From G965267185 sp965267185 (GTDB taxonomy: Bacteria > Pseudomonadota > Alphaproteobacteria > UBA6615), in the NCBI GenBank assembly GCA_965267185.1, contig OZ253937.1:2356001-2420000 (forward strand): a DNA stretch of 64,000 nucleotides, in the 5' to 3' direction. Under the pieces are notes generated by a model, which did no database searches, was not told the origin of the DNA, and worked only from the letters and a program-made list of their open reading frames with translations. This document shows, piece by piece, positions 1-8,938 of the stretch (positions are counted from its first letter, which is position 1; each line of letters opens with the position of its first letter). The translations under genes were made by a program, and so were the position numbers.

Positions 1-788
1 TGGCAAACATTCTGCGCGAGCTCGGTTATCAACATCGCGCGGTCAACCTGGGTGATTGGCAAATTCGAGCGATGCAGCGCTGTGCTGGTCAGGAAACGCA
101 CTTTTCCGACGGTAACGAAATCGCCGTCGAGCCCCATTGGAGTTTGTTTCCCAACACACTGGCCCTCAACATCGATTACGGCGCGATGTGGCGCCGCGCC
201 GAGAAACTCTCCTTCGAAAGCGGCGAAGTCAGGTGTCTATCTAAAGAAGATATGATTGTTGTCGCCTGTCTGCACGGCGCCAAAGAGCAGTGGTGGCGGT
301 TGAACTGGGTATGCGATCTGAACGAGTGCCTCGCGGATACGGAAGGCTCCCCCCTCAGCTGGCCAACGGTGATCGAGCGGGCGCGTTCGCAGAAATGCCT
401 GCGTGCGCTCCTGATCGGAGTCGGTTTGGCAAATAGGATTTTCGACGCTCCGTTGGCCGATCAATTAAAAGATGAGATTGCTGCGGATCGGCGGATCGAA
501 CCTCTACTGGATGTCATCGTGACTGAAAAGCTGAAGCTGGCAAATCCGATACCGCCAGATTCATTCGATAAGCCGACGCGTATCCGTTTCGACATTCACG
601 AGGGCGCCTGGCGTAAGCTAGTCTATATCGTACGCACGTTGTTCGCGCCTCGGCCGGCTCACATCAAATTCGTGGCGTTGCCGCCGCTGGCCGGGTTTCT
701 GTACTATGCGGTTCGGCCCTTTCATGACTGTTTTTTGTTGCCAATATGGCGGCTGTGGAAAGCGGTTCAACCGTCGGGCGCTCATTAG
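1..788 (+). CDS. Nucleotidyltransferase family protein (5' partial)
   Basis: The frame is open from base 3 with no start inside the window, so the N-terminus lies upstream; about 262 residues remain. Visible motifs are EPHWSLFP, LWRRAE, then LSKEDMIVVACLHGAKEQWW and a following RLNWVCDL. This order (E-x-H-W, an L-x-x-E-D patch, then H-x5-W-x2-L-x-W-x2-D) matches the uncharacterised nucleotidyltransferase family of PF14907 type, which often sits near polysaccharide genes in Proteobacteria. The nucleotidyltransferase core Asp motif would lie upstream and cannot be checked here. The C-terminal part (GFLYYAVRPFHDCFLLPIWR) is hydrophobic and could lie on the membrane. Substrate unknown; family assignment moderately sure. 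Confidence 0.7.
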   Translation, partial: ANILRELGYQHRAVNLGDWQIRAMQRCAGQETHFSDGNEIAVEPHWSLFPNTLALNIDYGAMWRRAEKLSFESGEVRCLSKEDMIVVACLHGAKEQWWRLNWVCDLNECLADTEGSPLSWPTVIERARSQKCLRALLIGVGLANRIFDAPLADQLKDEIAADRRIEPLLDVIVTEKLKLANPIPPDSFDKPTRIRFDIHEGAWRKLVYIVRTLFAPRPAHIKFVALPPLAGFLYYAVRPFHDCFLLPIWRLWKAVQPSGAH

Positions 789-898
789 AGAACAGCCGTG
801 TGCCAAACTGACCTTTTGGCCAGCGTCCCTGCGACGACCGAGCCTATCGGAATGCGAAGTTACAAACTGCTCAACTGGAAAACGTCGACCGTACTCAA

Positions 899-1744
899 AT
901 GTTCGCTCTTCGCATATCCGCATTGAACTCGCTGATCGGCCTCGCGTTTCTGCTAGCACATCTCGCGCTGCCGTCCTCCGCCGCGATTGCCACAGAAAAG
1001 AAAGTCGGCTTGCCGCCAGCGCCCGAATGGAAAGGCGGTCAGTTGAAACGCGGCGCCGACGGGAAAATCAGGCGTGACTCCACCGCCAAAGACCCTTTGG
1101 CGACGATAACCGAGGGCCGCCGGCGCGTCGGCATCGGCAGTGGCTTCTTCGTTTCCCGCGGCGGATCGGTCATCACCAATAACCACGTCATCGCGGGCTG
1201 CCGTGTGATTACACTGGAGACGCCGTGGAAAACGGCTGGCGCGGCGACCCTTGTCGCCAGCGACCCGGATCGCGATCTGGCCTTGCTTAAAACGGACCTG
1301 ACGGCGCCCGCGGCAGTGACATTTCGTTATGACGGCCGGCTTGAAGCAGGCGAAATACTGACGATTGTCGGCTACCCCGTCCGCACGCTGCCGCCGCTGT
1401 CACCCCAGATCGAAAACGCCGTCCACACCGGCCGTCTCGCGGGCCAACGCATGGTGACCCTCAACGCAGCAGTCGCGCCAGGCAATAGCGGCGGCCCGGC
1501 ACTGGATGCGGCGGGTCGCCTTGGCGCAGTCATCACCGGTGAGATCAATACGCCAGCGGTTTTCAAGCAAACGGGGCAATTGGTCCGCGATGTCGCTATT
1601 GCCATTCCCGCCGATACAACCGAGGAATTCTTACGCGAGAACGGCATCGCCGTTGCGCGCTCGGCGGACCGCACACCGCTCGACCCAACAGATCTGACGG
1701 CGCTTGCTAGACAGGTGGTGGCCCGGATTGGCTGCTGGCGCTGA
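899..1744 (+). CDS. Secreted trypsin-like serine protease (S1C/DegP-like catalytic domain)
   Basis: A 281-residue protein. Residues 1-31 form a signal peptide (hydrophobic LIGLAFLLAHLALPSSAA), so the enzyme should be periplasmic or exported. The catalytic triad is readable: His96 in NNHVI, Asp126 in DPDRDLALLK and Ser197 in PGNSGGP. The spacing is that of the trypsin-like PF13365 domain of DegP/HtrA proteases. Unlike DegP there is no PDZ domain; only about 80 residues follow the serine. The start was chosen because it opens directly into the signal peptide, although no clear Shine-Dalgarno precedes it. It follows the nucleotidyltransferase gene by 110 bases on the same strand. Substrate cannot be inferred. 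Confidence 0.85.
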   Translation: MFALRISALNSLIGLAFLLAHLALPSSAAIATEKKVGLPPAPEWKGGQLKRGADGKIRRDSTAKDPLATITEGRRRVGIGSGFFVSRGGSVITNNHVIAGCRVITLETPWKTAGAATLVASDPDRDLALLKTDLTAPAAVTFRYDGRLEAGEILTIVGYPVRTLPPLSPQIENAVHTGRLAGQRMVTLNAAVAPGNSGGPALDAAGRLGAVITGEINTPAVFKQTGQLVRDVAIAIPADTTEEFLRENGIAVARSADRTPLDPTDLTALARQVVARIGCWR

Positions 1745-1784
1745 CCTATTGGCCGACATCAGCAGCATTGGCGTCGGCATGAGA

Positions 1785-2903
1785 TCACGCAGCATCTTCC
1801 AACGCACGCGACAGCTCACCACGGATCGCTTCGGTAATTTGCGCCAAACCATCGCGACCGCCGATTTCGGTAGGATGAATGCGCCCATCGGCATAAGCGT
1901 CGCGGACGGCGTTACGGATTACCGCTCCCGCCACGCTTAGTCCGGGGCGATCATGACGTTCGCTCAGCCACTCGAACATCATCGCGGTGGATAAAAACAT
2001 GGCCGTCGGGTTCGCCTTGCCCGTCCCGGCGATGTCGGGCGCCGTGCCATGGCACGGCTGAAAAACAGCATGCTCGTGGCCGATGTCGCCCGATGGCGCC
2101 ATCCCTAAACCGCCCATAAGCCCAGCGCCGAGATCGGATAGGATGTCACCCAATAGATTTTCGGTAACGATCACATCGAACATCCACGGTTGTTTTACGA
2201 GATTGAGCGCCGCCGCATCGGCATAGAGATGGCGAGCCTCGATATCCGGAAAATTGCTCGCGCATTCGTCGAATACCTCGCGAAAGAACTTGAACGACCG
2301 GAATATGTTCGCCTTGTCGACGCAGGTGACGACCCCCGGCTTGCCGGCAGCCTTTCGCCGACGGGCCAATGTAAAGGCGTGGTCGAAAACCCGCACACTG
2401 GCGGCCCGGGTAATCTCGCTGGTTTCGCGTGCGTAGTCTTGGGTCACTTCCGCGCTGTGACGGCCAGCGAAGAAGCCCTCGGTCGATTCACGAATAATAA
2501 CGACATCGAGGTTCTGCGCACGCGGATCGGCCAGCGGTATCCGCATTCCCGGCGATGTTAGGATGGGGCGCAAGCCGGCGAACAATTCAAGCTCTTCGCG
2601 TATATCCACCTGCGAGGCGATCTCCCGCCCATCGGGATAACGGATCGATGGATCGCCGATCGCCGCGAGCAATATCGCGTCGGCGGCGCGTATCCGCTCC
2701 GAAGCATCGGGCGGCAGCGCTTCGCCTGTTTTCGCATAGTAGTTGGCGCCGCCTTCCAGTTGCTCGATTTCGAGATCGACGCCATCGATTCTGTCGGCAA
2801 CCAAGTCGATCATTTCCAGGCACGGCGCCATCACCTCGGGTCCGATCCCGTCCCCGGGCAGCGTCACGATTCGCAGCGCCGAATTGTCGCTTGTCGTCGG
2901 CAT
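1785..2903 (-). CDS. Isocitrate/isopropylmalate-family beta-decarboxylating dehydrogenase
   Basis: A 372-residue NAD(P)-dependent decarboxylating 2-hydroxyacid dehydrogenase. Family marks are LPGDGIGPEV (15-24), RESTEGFFAG (138-147), VTCVDKANIFR with the conserved Lys, the metal-binding ENLLGDILSDLGAG and the C-terminal HGTAPDIAGTGKANP. RESTEGFFAG resembles the tartrate/3-isopropylmalate-like branch more than true LeuB or Icd, and the usual catalytic Tyr of this motif (as in EGLYAG) is Phe145. No leuC, leuD or gltA is nearby, so a leucine or TCA role is not supported. The start was moved eight codons into the open frame because AGAGGT lies eight bases before this ATG. Divergent from pyrD. Confidence 0.8.
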   Translation of the reverse strand: MPTTSDNSALRIVTLPGDGIGPEVMAPCLEMIDLVADRIDGVDLEIEQLEGGANYYAKTGEALPPDASERIRAADAILLAAIGDPSIRYPDGREIASQVDIREELELFAGLRPILTSPGMRIPLADPRAQNLDVVIIRESTEGFFAGRHSAEVTQDYARETSEITRAASVRVFDHAFTLARRRKAAGKPGVVTCVDKANIFRSFKFFREVFDECASNFPDIEARHLYADAAALNLVKQPWMFDVIVTENLLGDILSDLGAGLMGGLGMAPSGDIGHEHAVFQPCHGTAPDIAGTGKANPTAMFLSTAMMFEWLSERHDRPGLSVAGAVIRNAVRDAYADGRIHPTEIGGRDGLAQITEAIRGELSRALEDAA

Positions 2904-3054
2904 CGCCGAATACCTCTCACAGTTCACACGATCGAATTTGTCAACGTATACAATAATCTGCGGGCTGCGTTCGCAATTCCATCGCTGGTTGCGCGGATGG
3001 CGTACCGACAGGGTCTTTCCACAATGGGAGACCTGCGTTAGCGTCCGCCCCGTC

Positions 3055-4134
3055 TTGTCTACTCTCTACGATATCGGTGCTCGTGCCCTGACGGCGCTCC
3101 CCCCCGAACGCGGACATCAAGCCGCCTTGTGGGGGCTCGCCCACGGCTTCGGCCCGCGCGCACCGGCCGACCAGCCCGCCGGCCTCGCCCAAACCCTATG
3201 GGGCCGGCCCTTTGCAAACCCGGTCGCCATCTCTGCCGGATTCGATAAGAACGCGGTCGCGATCGCTGGTGCTATGAAACTGGGCGTCGGCTTCGTCGAG
3301 GTCGGCGGCGTCACGCCGCGCCCCCAACCCGGCAACCCGCGGCCGCGGTTGTTTCGCCTCACCGCCGACCGAGCCGCCATCAATCGCTTGGGCTTCAACA
3401 ACCTTGGCGCCGAGGCGATGCGCCGGCGCATCGCCGATTATCGCGCATCCACCGAAGACCCCCGCCCGCTTGGGGTAAACCTCGCAGCTAATTCCGACAG
3501 CACTGACCCAGCAGTCGATTTCGAACAACTCGTTGACACGTTTGCAGCGCTCGCCGACTTTCTGACCATCGACATCTCGTGCCCCAATTCGGAAAACGGG
3601 CTGGTGTTTCTGTCGCCGGGGCCCTTGGAAGACCTGCTCGGCCGCCTCACCGCTCTACGCGACCGCAAGGGGCTCGCCAAGCCGCCCGCCTTCTTGGTCA
3701 AAATCGCGCCCGACATCGAAAACGACCCGCTCGATGTTTTGCTTGAAATCATCGTCGCGGCGGGAATCGATGGCATTACCGTCTGCAACACGACAACGGC
3801 CCGGCCCGATACGTTGACCAGCCCGGACCGGAACGAGCGCGGCGGTTTATCGGGCAAACCCCTGTTCGCCCGGTCGACGGAGATGCTCCGTCACGTTTAT
3901 CAAGTAACGGGCGGGAAGGTTCCCCTGATCGGCGTGGGCGGCATCTCGAGCGGTGCCGACGCCTATGCCAAGATTCGCGCCGGCGCCAGTTTGGTCCAAC
4001 TCTATACCGCTCTGGTTTACGAGGGCCCGGGCTTGATCGGACGCATCAAGCGCGACCTGGCGGCCCTGCTGGCCGCTGACGGCTTTGCATCAATACAAGA
4101 TGCCGTGGGAAGCGAGTCCCGGTCCCACTCGTGA
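3055..4134 (+). CDS. pyrD: Dihydroorotate dehydrogenase, quinone-type fold (PyrD)
   Basis: Fourth step of de novo pyrimidine synthesis: oxidises dihydroorotate to orotate on FMN and passes electrons to ubiquinone at the inner membrane. About 359 residues, the class 2 length. The N-terminal segment (LPPERGHQAALWGLAHG) is the amphipathic membrane/quinone arm of class 2 enzymes; GFDKNA, NRLGFNN, GVNLAAN and VGGISSGADAY are FMN-site motifs. The active-site loop reads DISCPNS with Cys176, whereas class 2 enzymes normally carry Ser (SSPNT); Cys is typical of class 1. No ATG is suitably placed: TTG at 3055 starts the conserved N-terminus without a good Shine-Dalgarno, so the start is the weakest part of this call. 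Confidence 0.88.
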   Translation: MSTLYDIGARALTALPPERGHQAALWGLAHGFGPRAPADQPAGLAQTLWGRPFANPVAISAGFDKNAVAIAGAMKLGVGFVEVGGVTPRPQPGNPRPRLFRLTADRAAINRLGFNNLGAEAMRRRIADYRASTEDPRPLGVNLAANSDSTDPAVDFEQLVDTFAALADFLTIDISCPNSENGLVFLSPGPLEDLLGRLTALRDRKGLAKPPAFLVKIAPDIENDPLDVLLEIIVAAGIDGITVCNTTTARPDTLTSPDRNERGGLSGKPLFARSTEMLRHVYQVTGGKVPLIGVGGISSGADAYAKIRAGASLVQLYTALVYEGPGLIGRIKRDLAALLAADGFASIQDAVGSESRSHS

Positions 4135-4201
4135 TGGCTCCCGATCTCTGCTAAATTCAGTGTAGCGGTGGACAACAACGCCGTACCGGGAGAGTCACGG
4201 A

Positions 4202-5653
4202 ATGGTCGGAATAACCGGATTTGGCGCCTATATCCCGCGCCTTCGTTTACAGCGTTCGGTCGTCGTCGAGGCCAATAAATGGGCTAATCCAGGGCTCGCC
4301 GCGCTTGCCAAGGGCGAACGCTCGATGGCGAACTGGGACGAGGATTCGATAACCCTGGCGGTCGAGGCCGCCCGCGACTGCCTCACCGGTAGCGACCGCG
4401 GCGCGGTCGGTCATATATCTCTGGCCTCGACCACCCTGCCATTCACCGACCGGCAGAACGCCGGTATCGCCGCCACAGCTTTGAGTCTACCGGCTAACAT
4501 CGGCGCCCTCGATGTTGGGGGGTCGCAGCGCGCCGGTACCAGTGCCTTGATCGGGGCACTGACGTCGGCAAACGGCAGCGATGTCGGCACGCATCTCTGC
4601 GTAGCGGCCGACAAGCGCCAAGCGCGGCCCGGTAGCACTCAGGAACTCACCTATGGCGTCGGCGCCGCAGCGTTGACCGTCGGCACGGGTAAGATGATCG
4701 CTAAGTTCATCGACAGCCATTCGATCACCGAGGACTTCGTCGATCACTACCGTGCAGAAGGGCGAAAGTTCGATTACTACTGGGAGGAGCGCTGGATCCG
4801 CCAGGAAGGCCATTTAAAGCTGATTCCCGCGGCAATTTTCGAGTTGTTGGATAAAACCGGCATTGCGGCGGATGCCATCGACCGGCTGATCGTGCCGGTG
4901 ATGTCGCGCGGTGCCCCGCAAGGCGTTGCCAAGGCGACAGGCATTCGCGACGAAGCGGTCGCCGATACCCTGCAAGCGAATTGCGGCGAAACCGGCGTTG
5001 CCCACCCGCTAATTATGCTGGTAGCAGCGCTCGAAGCTGCCGCGCCGGGTGAAAAGATTTTGGTTTGCGGTTTCGGCCAAGGCGCCGACGCATTGCTCTT
5101 CGAGACGACAGATGCTCTAGCGGACTATCCCGCACGGCGTGGCGTCACCGGTTCGCTGGCGCAACGGCGCGAGGAATCGAACTACATCAAGTACCTCACT
5201 TTCAATGGTCTGCTCGAGATGGAGCGCGGCATGCGCGCCGAGCAGGACAAGCAAACGGCGCTGACTGCGCTCTATCGCAACCGCGACCTACTGCTTTCCT
5301 TCATCGGCGGTCACTGTACGAAATGCGGCACAAGGCAGATTCCCAAGACGCGTATCTGTGTCAACCCAAACTGCGGCGCACACAATACGCAGGTCGAAGA
5401 ACCGTTTGCCGAGAAACCGGCTAGCGTGATGTCCTGGACAGCGGATCAGTTGGCTTATTCTATCGACCCCCCGGCCCACTATGGGATGGTGCAGTTCGAA
5501 GGCGGTGGCCGCCTGATGGTCGATTTCACCGATGTCGAACCGGATGCCGTCGAAGTCAACATGCCGGTGCGCATGGTATTCCGCATCAAAGAGCTCGACG
5601 AACAGCGCGGCTTCGTTCGCTATTTCTGGAAGGCCGCACCGGAGGGGACGTGA
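4202..5653 (+). CDS. HMG-CoA-synthase-like protein fused to a DUF35 acyl-CoA-binding domain, catalytic residues lost
   Basis: A 483-residue two-part protein. Residues 1-310 have the thiolase fold of HMG-CoA synthase; residues 365-483 are a DUF35 module with a zinc ribbon (Cys372, Cys375, Cys386, Cys391) and an OB-fold. In archaea separate thiolase, DUF35 and HMG-CoA synthase proteins form one channelling complex; here two are fused and the thiolase is the next gene, 54 bases on. Aligned by eye from memory to Staphylococcus MvaS without gaps over 41 residues, the nucleophilic Cys corresponds to Gln109, the acid Glu to Thr77, and the catalytic His to Ile230. It is therefore unlikely to be a working HMG-CoA synthase; scaffold, decarboxylase or aldolase-type roles are inference. 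GGGAGAG precedes the ATG. Confidence 0.82.
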   Translation: MVGITGFGAYIPRLRLQRSVVVEANKWANPGLAALAKGERSMANWDEDSITLAVEAARDCLTGSDRGAVGHISLASTTLPFTDRQNAGIAATALSLPANIGALDVGGSQRAGTSALIGALTSANGSDVGTHLCVAADKRQARPGSTQELTYGVGAAALTVGTGKMIAKFIDSHSITEDFVDHYRAEGRKFDYYWEERWIRQEGHLKLIPAAIFELLDKTGIAADAIDRLIVPVMSRGAPQGVAKATGIRDEAVADTLQANCGETGVAHPLIMLVAALEAAAPGEKILVCGFGQGADALLFETTDALADYPARRGVTGSLAQRREESNYIKYLTFNGLLEMERGMRAEQDKQTALTALYRNRDLLLSFIGGHCTKCGTRQIPKTRICVNPNCGAHNTQVEEPFAEKPASVMSWTADQLAYSIDPPAHYGMVQFEGGGRLMVDFTDVEPDAVEVNMPVRMVFRIKELDEQRGFVRYFWKAAPEGT

Positions 5654-5707
5654 CCCCGGCCTAGGAAACTATGGTAGAATATCACTCTAACTTGATGGAG
5701 CGAGCTG

Positions 5708-6907
5708 ATGGCCAGTGGAATCAAGGATAAGGTCGCCATTCTCGGCATGGGGTGCGCCAAGTTCGGCGAACGCTTCGACGCCGACGCCGAAGATTTGATG
5801 GTCGAGGCGTTCGAGGAATGCATCGCCGATGCCGGCATCGACGTGTCCGAAATCCAGGCTGCGTGGGGCTCGACGACGTTCGATGAGATGGGGGTCGGCA
5901 AGTCGGCTATTCCCTACTCGCAAGCGCTCCGCCTACCTAACATCCCGGTCACACGGGTTGAGAATTATTGCGCCAGCGGCTCGGAAGCGTTTCGTGGCGC
6001 TGCCTATGCGGTCGCCTCGGGTGCCTGCGATATCGCGCTCGCCATCGGTGTCGAGAAACTCAAGGACACCGGATTCGGCGGCCTACCCAACATGAACCCC
6101 GGCCCGCTCAATAGTCAGTGGTGGGCCAACATCACGGCACCCGGCGGTTTCGCACAGCTCGCCAGTGCCTACCGCGCCAAGCACGGTATCGATAAGGGCG
6201 ATTTAAAGCGGGCGATTGCCCATGTTTCGGTTAAGAGCCATGCCAACGGCGCGCTCAACGAGAAAGCCCATCTGCGCCGGCCGATCACGGAAGAACAAGC
6301 ACTCAACGCCCCCATCATCGCCGAGCCGTTGGGTCTCTACGATTGCTGCGGCGTCTCCGACGGTGCGGCTTGCGCTATTCTGACGACACCGGAAATCGCC
6401 AAATCACTCGGCAAGGACCCGGTGATCACGATCAAAGCGCTGCAAATCGCCGCCTCGAACGGCACCGAGGCGTCGTTCAACCAGTGGGACGGTAGCCACT
6501 TTCTCACGACGCGGGTGGCGAGCCAGCGCGCTTATGAGGAAGCGGGGGTGAAGAACCCGCGCGACGATCTCAGCCTGATCGAGGTCCATGATTGTTTCTC
6601 GGTCACCGAATTAGTGACCATGGAAGACCTGCACATCTCACCCGAAGGCACGGCGCCGACCGACGTAATGGACGGCTTCTACGATGCCGACGGCAAGGTA
6701 CCATGCCAAATCGACGGTGGCTTGAAGTGCTTTGGTCATCCTATCGGCGCGTCGGGCATTCGCATGCTCTATGAGATGTACTTGCAGCTCCTCGGACGTG
6801 CCGCAGAACGCCAACGCGATGACGTGGATTTATGTCTGACGCACAATCTCGGCGGCTTCCCGCACGAGAACGTCGCCGCGGTGTGCATCGTCGGACGTAA
6901 CGACTGA
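5708..6907 (+). CDS. Thiolase-fold acyltransferase, SCPx/archaeal type
   Basis: A 399-residue thiolase-superfamily enzyme expected to make or break beta-ketoacyl-CoA. The nucleophile is Cys88 in ENYCASGSEAF; VHDCFS occupies the NEAF position as in SCPx enzymes, and CFGHPIGASG supplies the general-base His. The second catalytic Cys motif of biosynthetic thiolases (CxGGG) is replaced by THNLGG, as in SCPx and archaeal thiolases that work with DUF35 partners. This fits a complex with the preceding HMG-CoA-synthase/DUF35 fusion. The start follows GGAG at good distance. It lies in an apparent operon with the fusion upstream and acetoacetyl-CoA synthetase 10 bases downstream, which suggests acetoacetyl-CoA or a related beta-ketoacyl-CoA as substrate. 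Confidence 0.88.
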   Translation: MASGIKDKVAILGMGCAKFGERFDADAEDLMVEAFEECIADAGIDVSEIQAAWGSTTFDEMGVGKSAIPYSQALRLPNIPVTRVENYCASGSEAFRGAAYAVASGACDIALAIGVEKLKDTGFGGLPNMNPGPLNSQWWANITAPGGFAQLASAYRAKHGIDKGDLKRAIAHVSVKSHANGALNEKAHLRRPITEEQALNAPIIAEPLGLYDCCGVSDGAACAILTTPEIAKSLGKDPVITIKALQIAASNGTEASFNQWDGSHFLTTRVASQRAYEEAGVKNPRDDLSLIEVHDCFSVTELVTMEDLHISPEGTAPTDVMDGFYDADGKVPCQIDGGLKCFGHPIGASGIRMLYEMYLQLLGRAAERQRDDVDLCLTHNLGGFPHENVAAVCIVGRND

Positions 6908-6917
6908 CCCTCGCCCC

Positions 6918-8882
6918 ATGAGTGAGCCAGCGCCGATCCTCTGGGAGCCGAGCGCGGAAGAGATCGAGGCTCGTAACCTCACCGCGTTCGCCGAGCAGGT
7001 GAAGCAAAACCTCGGGTTTGATTTCGGCCGCGATTACGATGCGCTGTGGCGCTGGTCTGTTGCCGAGAAGGGTGACTTCTGGCGGGAGGCCTGGAAGTTT
7101 CTCGATATCGTCTCAGAGGGCCCTCTCGAGCCGTCGCTCGTAGACGGCGATAGTTTCGCCACTGCCAAATGGTTTCCGGAAACGCGGCTTAACTACGCCG
7201 AAACGATCCTGAAATGGCCCGATGAACAAGTCGCCCTGGCGGCTGTAGATGAGTCCGGCGAACGCTATGAACTTACGTTCGCCGATCTCAGGGCTGGTGC
7301 GTCGCGCGCCCAACAGGCGTTCGTTGATTGCGGCGTTGCGCCTGGCACGCGGATCGGCGCCATACTGCTCAACACACCGGACTCGATTATGGCGATGCTC
7401 GGGGCCACCTCGCTGGGCGGCGTGTGGACGTCTGTTTCGCCCGACTTTGGCGCGCCCGGTATTCTCGACCGCTTATCCCAAGCCGAGCCCGAAATCTTAT
7501 TGGCCGTCGACGGCTATACCTTCGCCGGCAAGCACTATGACGTGCGCGATAAAATCGCCGAAGTCGCCGCCGCGCTGCCGAGCATCCGCAAGGTGATCGT
7601 CATCGGCAGCGATGGCACGGCTGACATCGGACCGATCGCCGGTGCTCAAGAGTGGAACGATTTTCTTATCCCCTACGACGCCGCCCCCATGACCTACACG
7701 AGGCTGCCCTTCGATCATCCGCTATTCATTCTCTATACGTCGGGCACCACGGGTGTTCCCAAAAGCATTGTCCACAGCGCCGGCGGCAGCATGCTGAAAA
7801 GCATCGGCGAGCATTCGATGCTGTTCGATTTAAAGCCAGGCGAAACAGCGTTCTTCCCGACAACCTTGGGTTGGATGATGTGGAATTTTCTGATCAACTA
7901 TCTTGGCACGGGCGCCAAGATCGTTTGCTACGACGGCTCGCCGTTCTATCCCGACACCGGCCGGCTGTGGCAGCTCGCGGCCGACGAAGGCGTCACCGTT
8001 TTGGGGTTGGGCTCGTCCTACATCGAAGCCTGCCGCAAGAACGGCGTACGGCCGACCGCCGACCTCGATCTGGGCGCGGTGCGGATGATCCTCGCCGGTG
8101 GCTCGGTGCTGTCGCCCGAGGGCTTCGATTATGTCTACGAGAACTTTCCGGGCGGCGTCCAGCTCAGCTCGGCGACGGGCGGCACCGAGATCATGGGCTG
8201 CCTCGTCGGCGCCAATCCCTGGGGGGGCGTGCGCCGCGGTGAATTGCAGGCACCGGCGCTTGGCCTGGATATGGCAGTTCTCGATTCGAACGGTCAAGCG
8301 GTGCAAAGCGAGAAGGGCGAGCTTGTCTGTCGATCGCCTTTCCCGTCGGTCCCGCTCGGCCTTCTGGGCGACAACGACGGATCGCGTTTCCATGAAACTT
8401 ACTTCAGCCAAAACCCCGGAAAGTGGACGCAAGGCGACTTCGCAGAGGCGGTGGCCAGCAGTGGAGGGTACATCGTCTACGGCCGCTCCGATGCAACGCT
8501 TAACCCCGGTGGGGTGCGCATCGGCACAGCGGAAATCTACCGCCAGGTCGACAAAGTAGAGGAGGTCCTGGAAAGCGTTGTCGTCGGCCAGAAATGGCAG
8601 AACGATGTGCGCGTGGTCTTGTTCGTCCGCTTGGCGGACGGCACCGAACTCAACGACGCTTTGACCGACAAGATCCGTCAAACCATTCGAACCGGCGCTT
8701 CGCCGCGCCACGTACCGCGTAAGATCGTGCAGGTTGACGATATCCCCAAGACCCGGACCGGCAAGATCGCCGAGATTGCTGTGCGCGATATCGTCAACGG
8801 CGATGCGGTGCGCAACCGCGAGGCACTCGCCAACGCCGATGCGCTCGACGCCTTCGCCGACCGGCCGGAGCTACGCGATTAG
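6918..8882 (+). CDS. Acetoacetyl-CoA synthetase (acetoacetate--CoA ligase)
   Basis: Cytosolic ANL-superfamily ligase activating acetoacetate with ATP and CoA; 654 residues is the usual length for the family. The phosphate loop LYTSGTTGVPKS lies at about 272-283; SATGGTEIMG, YGRSDATLNPGGVRIGTAE and the C-terminal PKTRTGK with catalytic Lys616 complete the motif set. FPETRLNYAE near the N-terminus is typical of acetoacetyl-CoA synthetases as distinct from acetyl-CoA synthetases. It starts 10 bases after the thiolase stop, so cotranscription and translational coupling are likely. With a thiolase it would feed acetoacetate into acetyl-CoA; how the degenerate synthase fits is unknown. Confidence 0.92.
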   Translation: MSEPAPILWEPSAEEIEARNLTAFAEQVKQNLGFDFGRDYDALWRWSVAEKGDFWREAWKFLDIVSEGPLEPSLVDGDSFATAKWFPETRLNYAETILKWPDEQVALAAVDESGERYELTFADLRAGASRAQQAFVDCGVAPGTRIGAILLNTPDSIMAMLGATSLGGVWTSVSPDFGAPGILDRLSQAEPEILLAVDGYTFAGKHYDVRDKIAEVAAALPSIRKVIVIGSDGTADIGPIAGAQEWNDFLIPYDAAPMTYTRLPFDHPLFILYTSGTTGVPKSIVHSAGGSMLKSIGEHSMLFDLKPGETAFFPTTLGWMMWNFLINYLGTGAKIVCYDGSPFYPDTGRLWQLAADEGVTVLGLGSSYIEACRKNGVRPTADLDLGAVRMILAGGSVLSPEGFDYVYENFPGGVQLSSATGGTEIMGCLVGANPWGGVRRGELQAPALGLDMAVLDSNGQAVQSEKGELVCRSPFPSVPLGLLGDNDGSRFHETYFSQNPGKWTQGDFAEAVASSGGYIVYGRSDATLNPGGVRIGTAEIYRQVDKVEEVLESVVVGQKWQNDVRVVLFVRLADGTELNDALTDKIRQTIRTGASPRHVPRKIVQVDDIPKTRTGKIAEIAVRDIVNGDAVRNREALANADALDAFADRPELRD

Positions 8883-8938
8883 CCGCCTGACGTGCTATAT
8901 CTACGCTAACAACGAACAATGTGGATCGGGAGGAGACC

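Noticed and set aside
2743..3054. In-frame extension of pyrD back to an ATG at 2743
   Set aside because: The added 104 residues run through the divergent dehydrogenase gene and have no PyrD similarity; class 2 PyrD begins near STLYDIGARALTALPPERG.
4202..5653. Naming the fusion protein HMG-CoA synthase and inferring a mevalonate pathway
   Set aside because: The catalytic Cys, Glu and His are absent and no mevalonate gene is nearby.
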